Source: Dastarcus helophoroides (taxonomy: Eukaryota; Arthropoda; Insecta; Coleoptera; Bothrideridae). Taken from it: DNA of 64,000 nucleotides. Below are positions 59,201 through 62,549 of the stretch, piece by piece; the stretch's first letter is position 1; every line of letters begins with the position of its first letter. Both the position numbers and the translations under genes were made by a program. The notes beneath the pieces were generated by a model. That model saw only the letters and a program-made list of their open reading frames with translations, did not search any database and was not told the DNA's origin. The DNA lies in contig CM053331.1 in NCBI GenBank assembly GCA_028583605.1, positions 6,764,508-6,828,507 of the forward strand, written 5' to 3'.

Positions 59201-61519
59201 TAGACGAAGGAACGAAGAAGAAAGGAACGAATGAACGAACGGCGAACGAACGACGAACGAACGACGAACGAACGACGAACGAACGACGAACGAACGACGA
59301 ACGAACGACGAACGAACGACGAACGAACGAACGACGAACGAACGACGAACGAACGACGAACGAACGACGAACGAACGACCAACGAACGACCAACGAACGA
59401 ACGATGACCCAATAACCGAACAATCGGCCGAACCAACCAACCAAGAACGAACTAATGAACTAACAGGTAAACGAATAGAACCTCTTTATTTACCAAAAAT
59501 ATTTGTAAATTATTAGATAACAAATGTGAATGCCTGGTTAAGATATGTTAAAGTGATTCAAATTTATGTCTTAATGGCTCTTTGTAAGAACGGAAGTTTT
59601 ATTAACCCTGGAGATCAAATGTCACAACATGAACGACGTTGTAGGTGTGGAAAAGGGAAAAGAGAATGATCTATTAGCAAATGACGGCGAAGTATTTGAA
59701 AACACTTTTTTTTTTCTTTAAAAAGTGCTTTTTTTGATGGGACGGACTAGTCCTTGGTTATCTTCAAAAATTGAAATACACAAGATTTGTGTTTTAATTT
59801 TTGAAGATAAAAAATGCTTAATTTTAGTGTCTTCAGAAATAACAATCAAGACGAAAAAGAACTATAATAAAACCTTAATATGGACATTTTGAATTTAAAG
59901 TCGAAATTTTAAGAAATAATTTAAATAAAAAAGGAGAACGTGCGAGAATAAATTTTAATTTAAAATTTCTTTTTCTATAAATTTGGTTTAAATATCGAAA
60001 CTTTAATGTTGGTGGAAAATCTTAGAATAAAATTAGAAAAAGTTCGAAACATCGAAAGTTTGGCTTTAAATTGCAAATTCTTGTTTTTTGAATGCCATCT
60101 TTAATAATTTCGAAATGTTTCAATGTAAACCCGAAGTTTTACAAAAAAAAATTTCAAGTTTAAATGTAATTTCAAGACATCAGTTCTAACCTAGAAATTT
60201 CGATATTAAAACACCAAATTTTAAGAAAAAACCGTTCGACTTTAAACTTGAAACTCATGTTCTTTGAACTGAGATTTATGACTAATTTCTGACTGAGCGT
60301 GCAGGCAAGTTTAACCTCAAAGATTTGGCATTAAAACCTCGAAAATTAGACGTTAAAACCTCGAAGCTTCGACGTTAAAACAGACAATTTAAAAAAAGTT
60401 CGACTATAAATGTATCTCTTCTTTGAATTTAGATTACGACTAATAACTTCTATGACTAAACTTGCGCGCAGTTCCGTTTAATTTAAAAATAGAAAAGTTT
60501 AAAAAGTGCCCAAGTGGCCAAGAAAGCAAAACATTATCAAAATCAGTTCGGCAGTTCTCGAATTATTTTTGAAAAAAAGCGACTAAATTAATCAAAGCGT
60601 TGATTATTTATTCAATCAACGGTCAAAGCAATACCAGTTTTCATATGATTCGAATAACCATAGATTTGTGTACTTAGAAATCACAGAGTGACTTTTAAAT
60701 TTTATTTTTTTAATTTATTTAATTTTTAATTAAGATGAAATGTACTTCTATTTATTTTTAAAAACTATATGTTTAATCGGCGATAATTTGTCATTTTGTC
60801 CGAGAAGGCGTACCTGCTAGAGCGGACCCTTATTACGGGGCCTGTCTAACTTGACAGGTGGATAATCCGACCCTGACCGTACGCATCAAATCAGTCAAGG
60901 TCGTCAGGATGCTGTGTGCAGCATGATGTTATCTGAAGTGCATTATCACCGAATAACCATAACGTGATCCTTCAAATTAATGAGAATTATTATTTGGAAA
61001 GTTATCTTTTAATACCACAACTAAAAACATATTTTGGTAAAACGTTATTATCGTTTTGCTTTTGAGATTTCTCAAATAATCTGAAGCACAATGAAGTTTT
61101 TAAATTTTACAAGGACATGTATGAAAAAAGTAGAACAATAACGTAATAGGTAATCAGAAAATGGAAGTGGGAACAAACAGTACTTAAATTAACTGCCTAA
61201 GGTTAATTTCGTAATGCATTTATACTTACTTCCAATTAAAATAGTTGTGTGTAAAAGTCGAAAAATCTATAAATTATAAGACTTTATAGAGCAAATTTTT
61301 CGCTCATCTGTTTGTGTTTCTAGGAATTTCTACCCTCTAATCGTGTTGTTATTAACTTTGATTATACACATTATCTAACTAGGTAGCCAAATTTGTATCA
61401 AAGTGCTCATAACATACGATTAACGTATATTTACCACGCTTACCATTTTCTCCTTTGCCGTTTAATTCCTGTAAAAATGCTTCCCTCAAACGGTTGATTT
61501 CCTCCTGGGAAACACTCAT
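3506..61519 (-). CDS. MOSPD2: MOSPD2-like gene, N-terminal six exons; join of 61519-61444, 47893-47750, 47692-47515, 32887-32724, 18913-18711, 3566-3506
   Basis: The six exons join with matching phases (1,1,2,1,0) into about 275 residues followed by a donor site, so the gene continues beyond the left edge. The product has a short N-terminus, a CRAL-TRIO N-lobe (about residues 30-70), a CRAL-TRIO lipid-binding fold (about 75-235) and an acidic linker. The order and the motifs RKELNVND, LFFDMDGCGLANMD, LNYILIFEMPW and FVSKKDIKEYVP match the MOSPD2 family. Known members are ER-anchored contact-site proteins: their MSP domain binds FFAT motifs on partner proteins and the CRAL-TRIO domain contacts lipid surfaces. 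The MSP domain and C-terminal membrane anchor are not in this window. Introns are 13,550, 57, 14,627, 13,810 and 15,144 bp. A different CRAL-TRIO protein remains possible until the MSP exons are seen. The exon structure itself is well supported. Confidence 0.85.
5933..6463 (+). pseudogene. dead inverted N-terminal half of mariner-like transposase (copy 1, left arm)
   Basis: From the ATG at 5935 the sequence matches the N-terminus of the minus-strand transposase (residues SADRN, IYAQRFADRRHPNS, then KPTTHEENQ in shifting frames). A ~13 bp deletion follows the start, and stops interrupt it (for example TTTCATGATTG near 6225). Up to about 6140 it is nearly identical to the opposite arm. After that it is clearly more diverged and instead shares its changes with the left arm of copy 2. 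It carries no catalytic core beyond the first aspartate region and cannot make a protein. Confidence 0.8.
6566..7707 (-). pseudogene. mariner-like (DD41D) transposase, frame-broken, copy 1
   Basis: The gene reads from about 7625 down to 6566. The N-terminal half has a helix-turn-helix region (HPNSEAFAKLRERFE, then a second HTH around ISTELQISQTSISRILRKN) and the first catalytic Asp in the segment NDECKFHKNG. The C-terminal half has HDGAPAHYG and SPDLTKPDFFLWGH, with 41 residues between the second and third catalytic Asp (DD41D). Breaks seen: the start ATG is changed to CTG, there is a +2 insertion in a G run near 7585, and a one-base deletion near 7110 separates the halves. Tc1/mariner transposases cut and paste DNA at TA sites. 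This one is inactive as read. Confidence 0.85.
8148..8633. other. unassigned repeat-like sequence between two elements
   Basis: It begins with a small hairpin (CCAGTCATCTT near 8150 and AAGATAACTGG near 8180) and continues as AT-rich sequence with phrases typical of transposon ends (TTTTTGCAAATATCTCG). No gene seen. It may be the 5' part of the element whose ORF remnant follows. Confidence 0.4.
8634..8972 (+). pseudogene. remnant of an unknown repeat-associated protein, cut by the BEL LTR
   Basis: With one frameshift near 8697 the frame reads KVLPLSTVNKSVKINDCKVS, then VDPLLLFQIITVSKQF, YLQYELSPYPTALFDND, and FIIDDGFLLHHVVWSRED. The YELSPYP-ALFD and GGFLLH-VVW pattern resembles an uncharacterised protein repeated in many invertebrate genomes; I cannot name it or assign a function. 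The frame ends exactly where the LTR begins at 8973, and its stop codon is the TAG inside the LTR start TGTTAG. The remnant is therefore older than the BEL insertion. Confidence 0.55.
8973..9237 (+). repeat. 5' LTR of the BEL/Pao element (265 bp)
   Basis: It begins TGTTAGCTATC and ends CCCGAACA, giving TGTT...AACA terminal inverted bases. Two bases later a perfect primer site starts. AATAAA at 9163-9168 is a fitting polyadenylation signal. The second LTR is absent, so the boundary is inferred from the termini, the primer site and the point where the older ORF is interrupted. Confidence 0.75.
9163..9168 (+). terminator. polyadenylation signal AATAAA in the LTR
   Basis: Canonical AATAAA 70 bp before the LTR end, the usual position for the R/U5 region of a short LTR. 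Confidence 0.5.
9240..9257 (+). promoter_or_regulatory. primer binding site complementary to tRNA-Tyr
   Basis: TGGTCCTTCGAGCCGGAT is the exact complement of the 3' end of an insect-type tRNA-Tyr, ATCCGGCTCGAAGGA plus CCA. It starts two bases after the LTR, as expected for initiation of minus-strand DNA synthesis. Confidence 0.8.
9540..10889 (+). CDS. gag: BEL/Pao gag-like protein (DUF1759, zinc knuckles)
   Basis: 449 residues from ATG 9540. An N-terminal helical region (about 1-110) is followed by the DUF1759-type capsid core, with LPKITIPRYSGDYSKWMSF at about 130-150, LHYLKSCLDGEA, and a C-terminal helix ending RCLFLESL near 300. Three Cys/His clusters follow: CYHCKEQHSIFQC (~345-357), CKNCLRANHAIANC (~380-393) and CRKCNQNHHSLLH (~398-410). 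These resemble nucleic-acid-binding knuckles of BEL/Pao gag. The frame ends in a TAA at 10887, but the next codons continue in the same frame into the protease, so the stop interrupts what in this superfamily is normally one gag-pol frame. Gag itself looks intact. Confidence 0.85.
   Translation: MSLSQLKVERGRVKGKLTRFQTFLDSFRDSANDLSDLKERFTLIVETLKQFDIIQDQIENLQTDTDEHDTEQWQRDRVEFENFYYRLTGRARDILARLTPIVPASQNQENAAANGNGVTNNVIIQPSEIDFNLPKITIPRYSGDYSKWMSFADLFKTLIHNNNKLSDAQKLHYLKSCLDGEAKQTVDNLTICEANYQIAWDLLEGRYKNARLIVQEYIGAILNIPPVTKNGNSLRTLLNTLNLNLEALKTFNIGVDSWDAIIVQIISSKFDCETLREWESTLNSSIPTISQIKLFLDKRCLFLESLDTANKTSNKVNQPVASFKPKFNIRAQTGNSHVATNKLFHCYHCKEQHSIFQCAEFLALSVGDRIRRVDHLRLCKNCLRANHAIANCKSGKCRKCNQNHHSLLHVEISDVPNQISLISQHSSRSDYCRHNDEILLSTAVVHIRA
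10890..12347 (+). pseudogene. pol: BEL/Pao pol remnant: protease, partial RT, partial integrase
   Basis: It is in the same frame as gag, just after the TAA. The protease signature is ALLDMGSQ (10914-10937), where the usual Ser/Thr after the catalytic Asp is Met, so the protease is probably dead. The RT thumb/finger part is recognisable by VVFDAS and ADIGKRYRQ (~11914). It stops after TYGTKPASFLASR without the YVDD active site. Near 12090-12112 it jumps, still in frame, to the integrase segment MGNLPKSR...RPF...GVDYAGPI, and ends at TGA 12345 within the catalytic core (VHIELVGDLTTESF). RT catalytic Asp pair, RNase H, the integrase zinc finger and the 3' end are missing. Confidence 0.85.
12560..12651 (-). 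mobile_element. hAT-type MITE terminus (fragment)
   Basis: Read on the minus strand it starts CAGGGCTTCGAACCGGAAC and continues with repeated GAACCG words, a terminus seen in many insect hAT-like non-autonomous elements. The other end was not found, so only a fragment is claimed. Confidence 0.4.
12694..12886. repeat. palindromic dispersed repeat, full copy
   Basis: The arms read AATACAGAACTTGTCCCCTG... and its complement ...CAGGGGACAAGTTCTGTATT. They meet around 12790 and include GCTCTAACGCG on both sides. The left half continues into a stem CGACAGCCAAGCTGTC. Related copies: 16131-16230, 16908-16985, 46770-46850, 48100-48360 and 59745-59808. Confidence 0.8.
12887..13449. other. intron sequence without a recognised gene
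   Basis: AT-rich, apparently single-copy. It begins with the outer flank of the palindromic family (GGCCAGTCCGTTCCAC). No ORF or RNA gene seen. Confidence 0.5.
13450..14858. repeat. T-rich low-complexity block with a ~350 bp tandem duplication
   Basis: Built of TTTTTCAAAATTTCGACTTT words, the complement of the A-rich class. 14126-14470 is repeated at about 14477-14820 (shared phrases TTCCAAGTTTTTTAAAAATC and TTTTCGCCCCGTTTTCCA). Confidence 0.75.
14859..15490. repeat. ~20-21 bp minisatellite, unit TTTGTAAATTTCGACATTTT
   Basis: About thirty tandem units with T-run length variation and two interrupting CCACTTTAATTG variants about 370 bp apart (14990, 15265, 15372). On the minus strand all three frames stay open for about 100 codons because of the repeat. 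These are not genes. Confidence 0.85.
16131..16230. repeat. half-copy of the palindromic dispersed repeat
   Basis: It contains CAAATCTTGTCCCCTGAAAA, then TTGTTCTAATGCGTTTCCAT and the stem ATAGCCAAGCTAT. It lacks the second arm. Confidence 0.75.
16908..16985. repeat. half-copy of the palindromic dispersed repeat, internally deleted
   Basis: Same phrases as the copy at 16131 but lacking about 20 bp (AAGATTAAAAAATACAACAA). It arose with the ~780 bp segmental duplication. Confidence 0.75.
18216..18258 (-). mobile_element. possible hAT-like terminus
   Basis: On the minus strand it begins CAGGGATTCCCAAACTATTT, a terminus typical of hAT-like MITEs. The partner end was not found. Confidence 0.35.
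18471..18691. mobile_element. 221-bp MITE, PIF/Harbinger-like, next to exon 5
   Basis: Terminal inverted repeats of about 34 bp begin AGCTGGATCCACATCAATAA on both ends with one mismatch. It is flanked by TTA at 18468-18470 and 18692-18694, a 3-bp target duplication of the kind made by PIF/Harbinger elements. The right end is 17 bp from the exon 5 donor. Confidence 0.8.
18711..18913 (-). CDS. MOSPD2: MOSPD2-like exon 5 (end of CRAL-TRIO domain)
   Basis: The acceptor is TTTTTCCAG at 18914 and the donor is AAG|GTTAGT at 18710. It codes for residues ~188-255: AAFKIIKSWLPEKAVQKIK, FVSKKDIKEYVPLDQALKCW, GGEDDYTYTFLPE, then an acidic Ser/Glu-rich tail ending TNNRK. AFKIIKSWLP, the KF-S-KDI--Y-P turn and the GG-D-Y-Y-F strand close the CRAL-TRIO fold. 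The tail begins the linker toward the MSP domain. A 221-bp MITE (18471-18691) sits only 17 bp inside the following intron, next to this donor. Confidence 0.9.
18914..19899. other. intron 4, proximal part, no gene seen
   Basis: AT-rich, mostly non-repetitive. Short open frames here have no recognisable pattern. Confidence 0.5.
19900..23085. repeat. tandem array, unit ~252 bp, about eleven units
   Basis: The phrase GGACACAATCGATTCATCTT and the phrase CGAAAGTTCATCAGTAATAT recur about every 240-280 bp. The two first units (19900-20280) are diverged and the last (22800-23085) is degenerate. Two units (near 20690 and 21200) share a duplicated TTTTTCTAAGTGGTGCCAAT, showing a two-unit (~507 bp) higher-order duplication. 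Most spacings are multiples of three (252), so similar ~82-codon frames recur with a stop in each unit. Confidence 0.88.
23086..24777. other. intron sequence, first part T/A-rich, second part single-copy
   Basis: 23150-23760 carries TTTCGAAATTT-type words. 23800-24777 is ordinary AT-rich intron. No exon or RNA gene recognised. Confidence 0.5.
24778..25358. mobile_element. ~580 bp non-autonomous mariner-type MITE
   Basis: The ends are GGGTGATTCTCTACTAATTGG and the complement of GGGTGATTCTCTACTAACTGG, pairing over at least 21 bp plus AAATC. There is no transposase frame inside. TA-type flanks are possible but not clean. Confidence 0.6.
25359..28127. repeat. A-rich array with recurring AATCAATGGAGTAATTTTC word
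   Basis: From about 26340 to 27700 the words AATTTAATCAATGGAGTAAT and AAAAGTCGAAATATTGAAAA alternate roughly ten times at 100-160 bp spacing. A third phrase, ACAAACCTGAAGCAATGGAC, appears near 26250, 26603 and 27880. 25390-25620 is less repetitive. No coding. Confidence 0.75.
30300..31690. repeat. ~20 bp minisatellite, unit TCGACTTTTTTCTCGAAATT
   Basis: Dozens of degenerate tandem units. A ~110-bp stretch from about 31285 to 31395 is repeated almost exactly to about 31510 (phrase CTTTAAACTCAAGTTGTCGA). All frames on both strands stay open by composition. No gene. Confidence 0.8.
31691..32565. repeat. polarity switch to A-rich words, then G/C tract end
   Basis: At about 31690 the T-rich words change to the complement (AAAGTCGAAATTTCGAG, 31840-32070). 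The stretch ends in GACCCCCC... immediately before GGCTACGTGCCTG. Confidence 0.55.
32724..32887 (-). CDS. MOSPD2: MOSPD2-like exon 4 (CRAL-TRIO core)
   Basis: The acceptor is ATTTCCAG at 32888 and the donor is G|GTAAGT at 32723. Joined to exon 3 it reads ERLEREGKGDAITLFFDMDG and goes on CGLANMDLEFTKYLIGLFK, DYYPFFLNYILIFEMPWVLS (residues ~133-187). This is the most diagnostic stretch of the domain: the FDM-G-GL-NMD strand and turn, the helix, and the YYP--LNYILI-EMPW strand that floors the lipid pocket. The exon lies only 159 bp from the right end of a probable 4.4 kb mobile element (28128-32565), and T-rich satellite begins just upstream of it. Reading frame and splice phases (2 in, 1 out) agree with both neighbours. 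Confidence 0.9.
32888..33742. repeat. T-rich low-complexity intron upstream of exon 4
   Basis: Same TTTTTCAAAATTTCGACTTT class, running up to the TA target site of the mariner-like element at 33745. Confidence 0.65.
34398..35023 (+). pseudogene. dead inverted N-terminal half of transposase (copy 2, left arm)
   Basis: ATGTTTTTCGAACAAGAATC at 34401 is a diverged start (compare MFSQEELVDM in the right arm). After an unrelated ~100 bp stretch, homology resumes at ~34580 and runs to ~35023 with multiple stops. Many of its changes are shared with copy 1 from 6140 to 6463. Confidence 0.75.
35135..36168 (-). pseudogene. mariner-like (DD41D) transposase, frame-broken, copy 2
   Basis: The start ATG 36168 is intact (MFSQEELVDMVYVLGSADRN). 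The first 180 codons include IYAQRFADRRHPNS, the second HTH around ITTELQISQTSVSRILRKN, and the first catalytic Asp in FTDECTFHKNG. A one-base change near 35690 shifts the frame, a +1 in an A run near 35503 shifts it again, and a ~26-bp deletion near 35335 removes SPDL-KPDFF with the third catalytic Asp. The end, SLLQRLRICHREAGGYVEHL, is intact. The breaks differ from those of copy 1, so the ancestor was functional or supplied in trans when the two copies were made. Confidence 0.87.
36907..37804. other. intron sequence, no gene seen
   Basis: AT-rich single-copy sequence ending in the 8-bp target site GAAATTAG (37797-37804) of the next element. Confidence 0.5.
37805..38462. mobile_element. 658-bp fold-back element with 8-bp target duplication
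   Basis: Arms of about 250 bp begin GGTCATGGTACGGTTTCGGG and its complement with few mismatches. GAAATTAG flanks both sides (37797-37804 and 38463-38470). The loop holds a tandem pair of AGAACGAATTTCCACGC units about 75 bp apart. There is no ORF. An 8-bp duplication fits hAT-type integration, but the termini are not the usual hAT ones. Confidence 0.8.
38463..41173. other. intron sequence, mostly single-copy, no gene supported
   Basis: 38463-38530 has a 46-bp direct duplication (GGAAATTAGTTTAAAAATT). 39220-39470 is a GC-rich island. The remainder to 40600 is ordinary intron. 40620-41130 returns to the GTCGAAATTT class. Confidence 0.5.
39220..39470. other. GC-rich island of unknown nature
   Basis: It stands out from ~70% AT surroundings (for example GCGTCCCCTCGGGATCAT, GCGCGTCGCGATCGGGAGG). 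A 80-codon minus-strand frame covers part of it but shows no family I recognise. It may be a fragment of a non-LTR element. Confidence 0.35.
41174..41587 (+). repeat. left terminal inverted repeat of the DD41D element
   Basis: 414 bp from CAGGGTGTTACAAAAG to CCGAGAAAAAAGCGTTTAAA. Confidence 0.9.
41688..42758 (-). CDS. mariner-like DD41D transposase, intact (356 aa)
   Basis: An uninterrupted frame from ATG 42758 to TAA 41688. The N-terminal DNA-binding part has a DUF4817-like helix-turn-helix (MDYSNQEMADMHLMYGLANC, then AEARRLYAERFPNRHLPG) and a second HTH near residues 95-130 (VSTRQLALAEGVNHVTIWRI). The catalytic domain has the first Asp in LFTDEAGFTRNG (about 180), the second in MWIMHDGAPAHFS, and the third in ARSPDLNPLDFYLWGHLK, with 41 residues between the last two. 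This spacing defines the DD41D group of Tc1/mariner. Length and motifs are complete, the C-terminus is SNFEHLL. It shares family features with the two-headed element but is clearly a different lineage. It is encoded on the same strand as the host gene. Confidence 0.95.
   Translation of the reverse strand: MDYSNQEMADMHLMYGLANCNRAEARRLYAERFPNRHLPGEKLFQKIHARLCETGNFVFKGERVGRPNAEVANLEERVLQRVEEDPCVSTRQLALAEGVNHVTIWRILKFYQFYPYHFQRVQGLLAADYPPRIEFCNWLLHKIAENENFPSLILFTDEAGFTRNGILNFHNMHQWQVENPNAVIQSRHQQHFSLNIWGGIIGDSIIGPFFLPHRLTGASYRHFLQTELPVLLENVPLITRQRMWIMHDGAPAHFSAVAREFLNNNYHQRWIGRGGPIPWPARSPDLNPLDFYLWGHLKQIVYSTPVDNINDLRERIENGFNQIHNTPGICERVRSSLRRRAEQCIAAGGSNFEHLL
42976..43398 (-). repeat. right terminal inverted repeat of the DD41D element
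   Basis: 423 bp, complement of the left repeat. It carries an extra GTGTAGGGGG-type stretch (about 43129-43139 on +) compared with the left. Confidence 0.9.
43399..47514. repeat. A-rich then T-rich low-complexity intron
   Basis: 43430-46010 consists of words such as GAAATTTCGAGAAAAAA. A stretch near 44990-45110 recurs near 45150-45260 (phrase AACAGATTTGGAAAACACC). At about 46010 it switches to the T-rich complement (46010-46760, with TTCGAGTATTTCAAAATTT repeated four times at 46267-46330). 46860-47514 is less repetitive. No gene apart from exon 3. Confidence 0.65.
46770..46850. repeat. remnant of the palindromic dispersed repeat
   Basis: It contains TTTTTGAAGGCAACCAAGGA and CAGTCCGTTCTACCAAAA, the outer right flank seen in the copies at 12886 and 48340. 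Confidence 0.6.
47515..47692 (-). CDS. MOSPD2: MOSPD2-like exon 3 (CRAL-TRIO domain, first part)
   Basis: It follows a 57-bp intron (47693-47749: GTAACG at the start, TTTTGTTTTGTAG at the end). It codes for residues ~74-132, DITESSVKMEILAGGGFFP, RGRDKDGKQLFIFKCKKYV, KGAQDPDELRKCVIYWFERLE. The GRDKDGKQLFIFK segment is the first beta strand of the lipid-binding lobe and CVIYWFERLE is the following helix. The donor is AG|GTGCGT at 47514, phase 2. Beyond it the frame runs on for about 18 codons of intron before a stop, which are not part of the protein. Confidence 0.87.
47750..47893 (-). CDS. MOSPD2: MOSPD2-like exon 2 (CRAL-TRIO N-lobe)
   Basis: The acceptor is a long T tract ending in CAG at 47894 and the donor is G|GTAACG at 47749. 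It codes for about residues 26-73: VHPKDLQRVKEDDSWLRRF, then LLHHDQKIPEALQMMWGAL, then TWRKELNVN. This is the helical N-lobe that precedes CRAL-TRIO domains, with the typical DDSWLRRFL pattern. The open frame runs straight through the 57-bp intron into exon 3, so a simple ORF caller would merge them with about 19 intronic residues. The donor choice is set by the family pattern RKE-NVND-TES at the joint. GC content is clearly higher than in the surrounding intron. Confidence 0.85.
47894..50039. other. intron 1, part next to exon 2
   Basis: Apart from the palindromic repeat at 48100-48360 this is AT-rich intron with no recognised gene. 49240-49960 has weak GTCGAAATTT-type words. Confidence 0.5.
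48100..48360. repeat. palindromic dispersed repeat, best-preserved copy
   Basis: The arms read AATACAAATCTTGCCCCCTG and its near-complement CAGGGGACAAGATTTGTATT. Both contain TCTAACGCGTTTCGATAGCC or its complement. The right flank continues AAGACCAGTCCGTTCCACC. It lies 210 bp upstream of exon 2 in the transcript sense. Confidence 0.82.
56760..57423. repeat. perfect (AACG)n tract framed by a duplicated ~95 bp block
   Basis: 56851-57300 is 450 bp of uninterrupted GAAC repeat, about 112 units. The block starting GATTAAAAGCAGAAAAGACA occurs just before (56759) and just after (57327) the tract with only one or two differences. Confidence 0.93.
59241..59402. repeat. 11-bp minisatellite GAACGAACGAC, about 14 units
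   Basis: Perfect or near-perfect 11-bp units at the right edge of the big satellite. The minus strand translates with an 11-residue period. Confidence 0.88.
59456..61443. other. intron 1, part next to exon 1
   Basis: AT-rich. 60790-60960 is a less AT-rich patch with a small stem CCTGTC-N6-GACAGG, not a tRNA. No gene or exon recognised between the satellite and exon 1. Confidence 0.5.
59745..59808. repeat. short fold-back copy of the palindromic family
   Basis: It reads ACTAGTCCTTGGTTATCTTC, then TTATCTTCAAAAATTGAAAT facing its complement ATTTTTGAAGATAA. Only the outer arm is kept. Confidence 0.65.
61444..61519 (-). CDS. MOSPD2: MOSPD2-like exon 1 (start codon)
   Basis: It starts at ATG 61519 with A at -3 (ACCATGAG) and encodes 25 codons, MSVSQEEINRLREAF followed by LQELNGKGEN, plus one base. 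The donor is G|GTAAGC at 61443. It was found because its phase (1) exactly completes the first codon of exon 2, giving ENAVHPKDLQ across the joint. The residues are polar and helix-forming, as expected ahead of a CRAL-TRIO N-lobe. The exon lies in a ~3 kb gap between two oppositely oriented blocks of tetranucleotide satellite. No other ATG in frame upstream was seen in the short 5' flank, but a non-coding upstream exon cannot be excluded. Confidence 0.72.
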
Positions 61520-62549
61520 GGTATCTCACAAAAAACCGCCGATAAACTGAACATAAACAATCCACGTCGAGTTCGACTAATACTCGACGTTGTAGTTTCT
61601 AAACACAAAACCTAATGAAACAACAAACAATGAACAATTCGAATTGAAGTTCAAGTTCGTAAGAGCGAAATCAAAAAAAAATCTTCGTCAAATAAACCAA
61701 TCAAAACTGGTGAACATTCCGTGTGTGTATTGCGAAATGTCAAAATACAAATGTCAAATGTCAGCGTGAAAGAACAGCCGCGTTGCCAACTTCGTCGAAA
61801 ATTCCGCTACTTATAAGAAAGTATTGAAATACTTGGGTACACAGGGTTGGCATTAGGAGTTTTTTATGACCCAACAAACTTTCCGGGCAGAACTAGGCCA
61901 TCAAAAGCTTAGACTCGACAGGCTAGATGCCAAACTCAAAGTTGTTTGCACGGGTAGATTTTAATTTTACTTATAGAGCAACAATTTATGTAGCGGTTGT
62001 AAAATGATATATTTTTCAAATTCGACTGTTGGTTAAAAACTGATTGTTTTGAAATTTGTTATTGAAAATTGTGTTTTTTTATTTGAAGTTTTGATTTTAC
62101 CTGACAATTTCATGAATATTTGCACCCTTTTTTAAAATTTTGTAGTTTTCCTCAGATTTTGGATTTTTGGTTATACTTTGAGAGATTTTCTGAAAATTTT
62201 GATTTCTTTTTTAAACTCTGTTAATTTTTTAAAGTCTTCAACTCTTTTTCAATATTATTTGATTTTTCTTAAAGTTTTGACCTTTTTAGACAATTTTGAC
62301 TTTTCTGAAAACTTTCACTGTTTTCTTTTTAATTTCAGCATTATTTTCAAAACTTCATTTTTTTTTAATATCAACTCTTATTAATTTCATTTTTTTATAT
62401 TTTTGTTTATTGGAACATTTTTTGACTTTTTTTTCGAAATTTGGCTTTCTGTGAAAATGTCAACTTTTTATTTCAGCTTTTTTCAACACATTTGTCTTTT
62501 TTTAATTTTGATATACTTTAAAAATGTTCAATGATTCTTTAATGCTTAT
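61520..62549. promoter_or_regulatory. 5' flank of the MOSPD2-like gene (promoter region, inferred)
   Basis: The 300 bp upstream of ATG 61519 are richer in CG dinucleotides than the introns and contain ATTGG (CCAAT-type, at 61698-61702 on the minus strand) and a TGTCAAATGTCA motif at 61747-61758. No TATA box was identified. Beyond about 62000 the sequence becomes T-rich low complexity. Confidence 0.35.

Larger units (their letters stand above)
50040..59455. repeat. 9.4 kb purine-rich tetranucleotide satellite (GAAC/GAAA/GGAA words)
   Basis: Almost entirely words such as ACGAACGAAGGAACGAAAGA on the + strand with few pyrimidines other than C of AACG. Longer phrases recur at irregular distances, for example GCACGAAAGAAAGAACAAAC and GAACGAGCGAATGAAAGA. 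Because the four-base words drift in phase, long open frames exist in all frames (Ser/Phe/Val/Arg on minus, Lys/Glu/Arg/Asn on plus); none is a gene. It fills most of intron 1. Confidence 0.92.

Noticed and set aside
50040..59455. Dozens of long open frames of Ser/Phe/Val/Arg or Lys/Glu/Arg/Asn, up to 422 codons
   Set aside because: They follow directly from four-base purine words without stop codons; they overlap in all frames and both strands and have no domain or start context.
60790..60960. Possible tRNA-like patch (GC-richer, with a CCTGTC/GACAGG stem)
   Set aside because: No acceptor stem, no T-arm consensus and no plausible anticodon arm in the right order.
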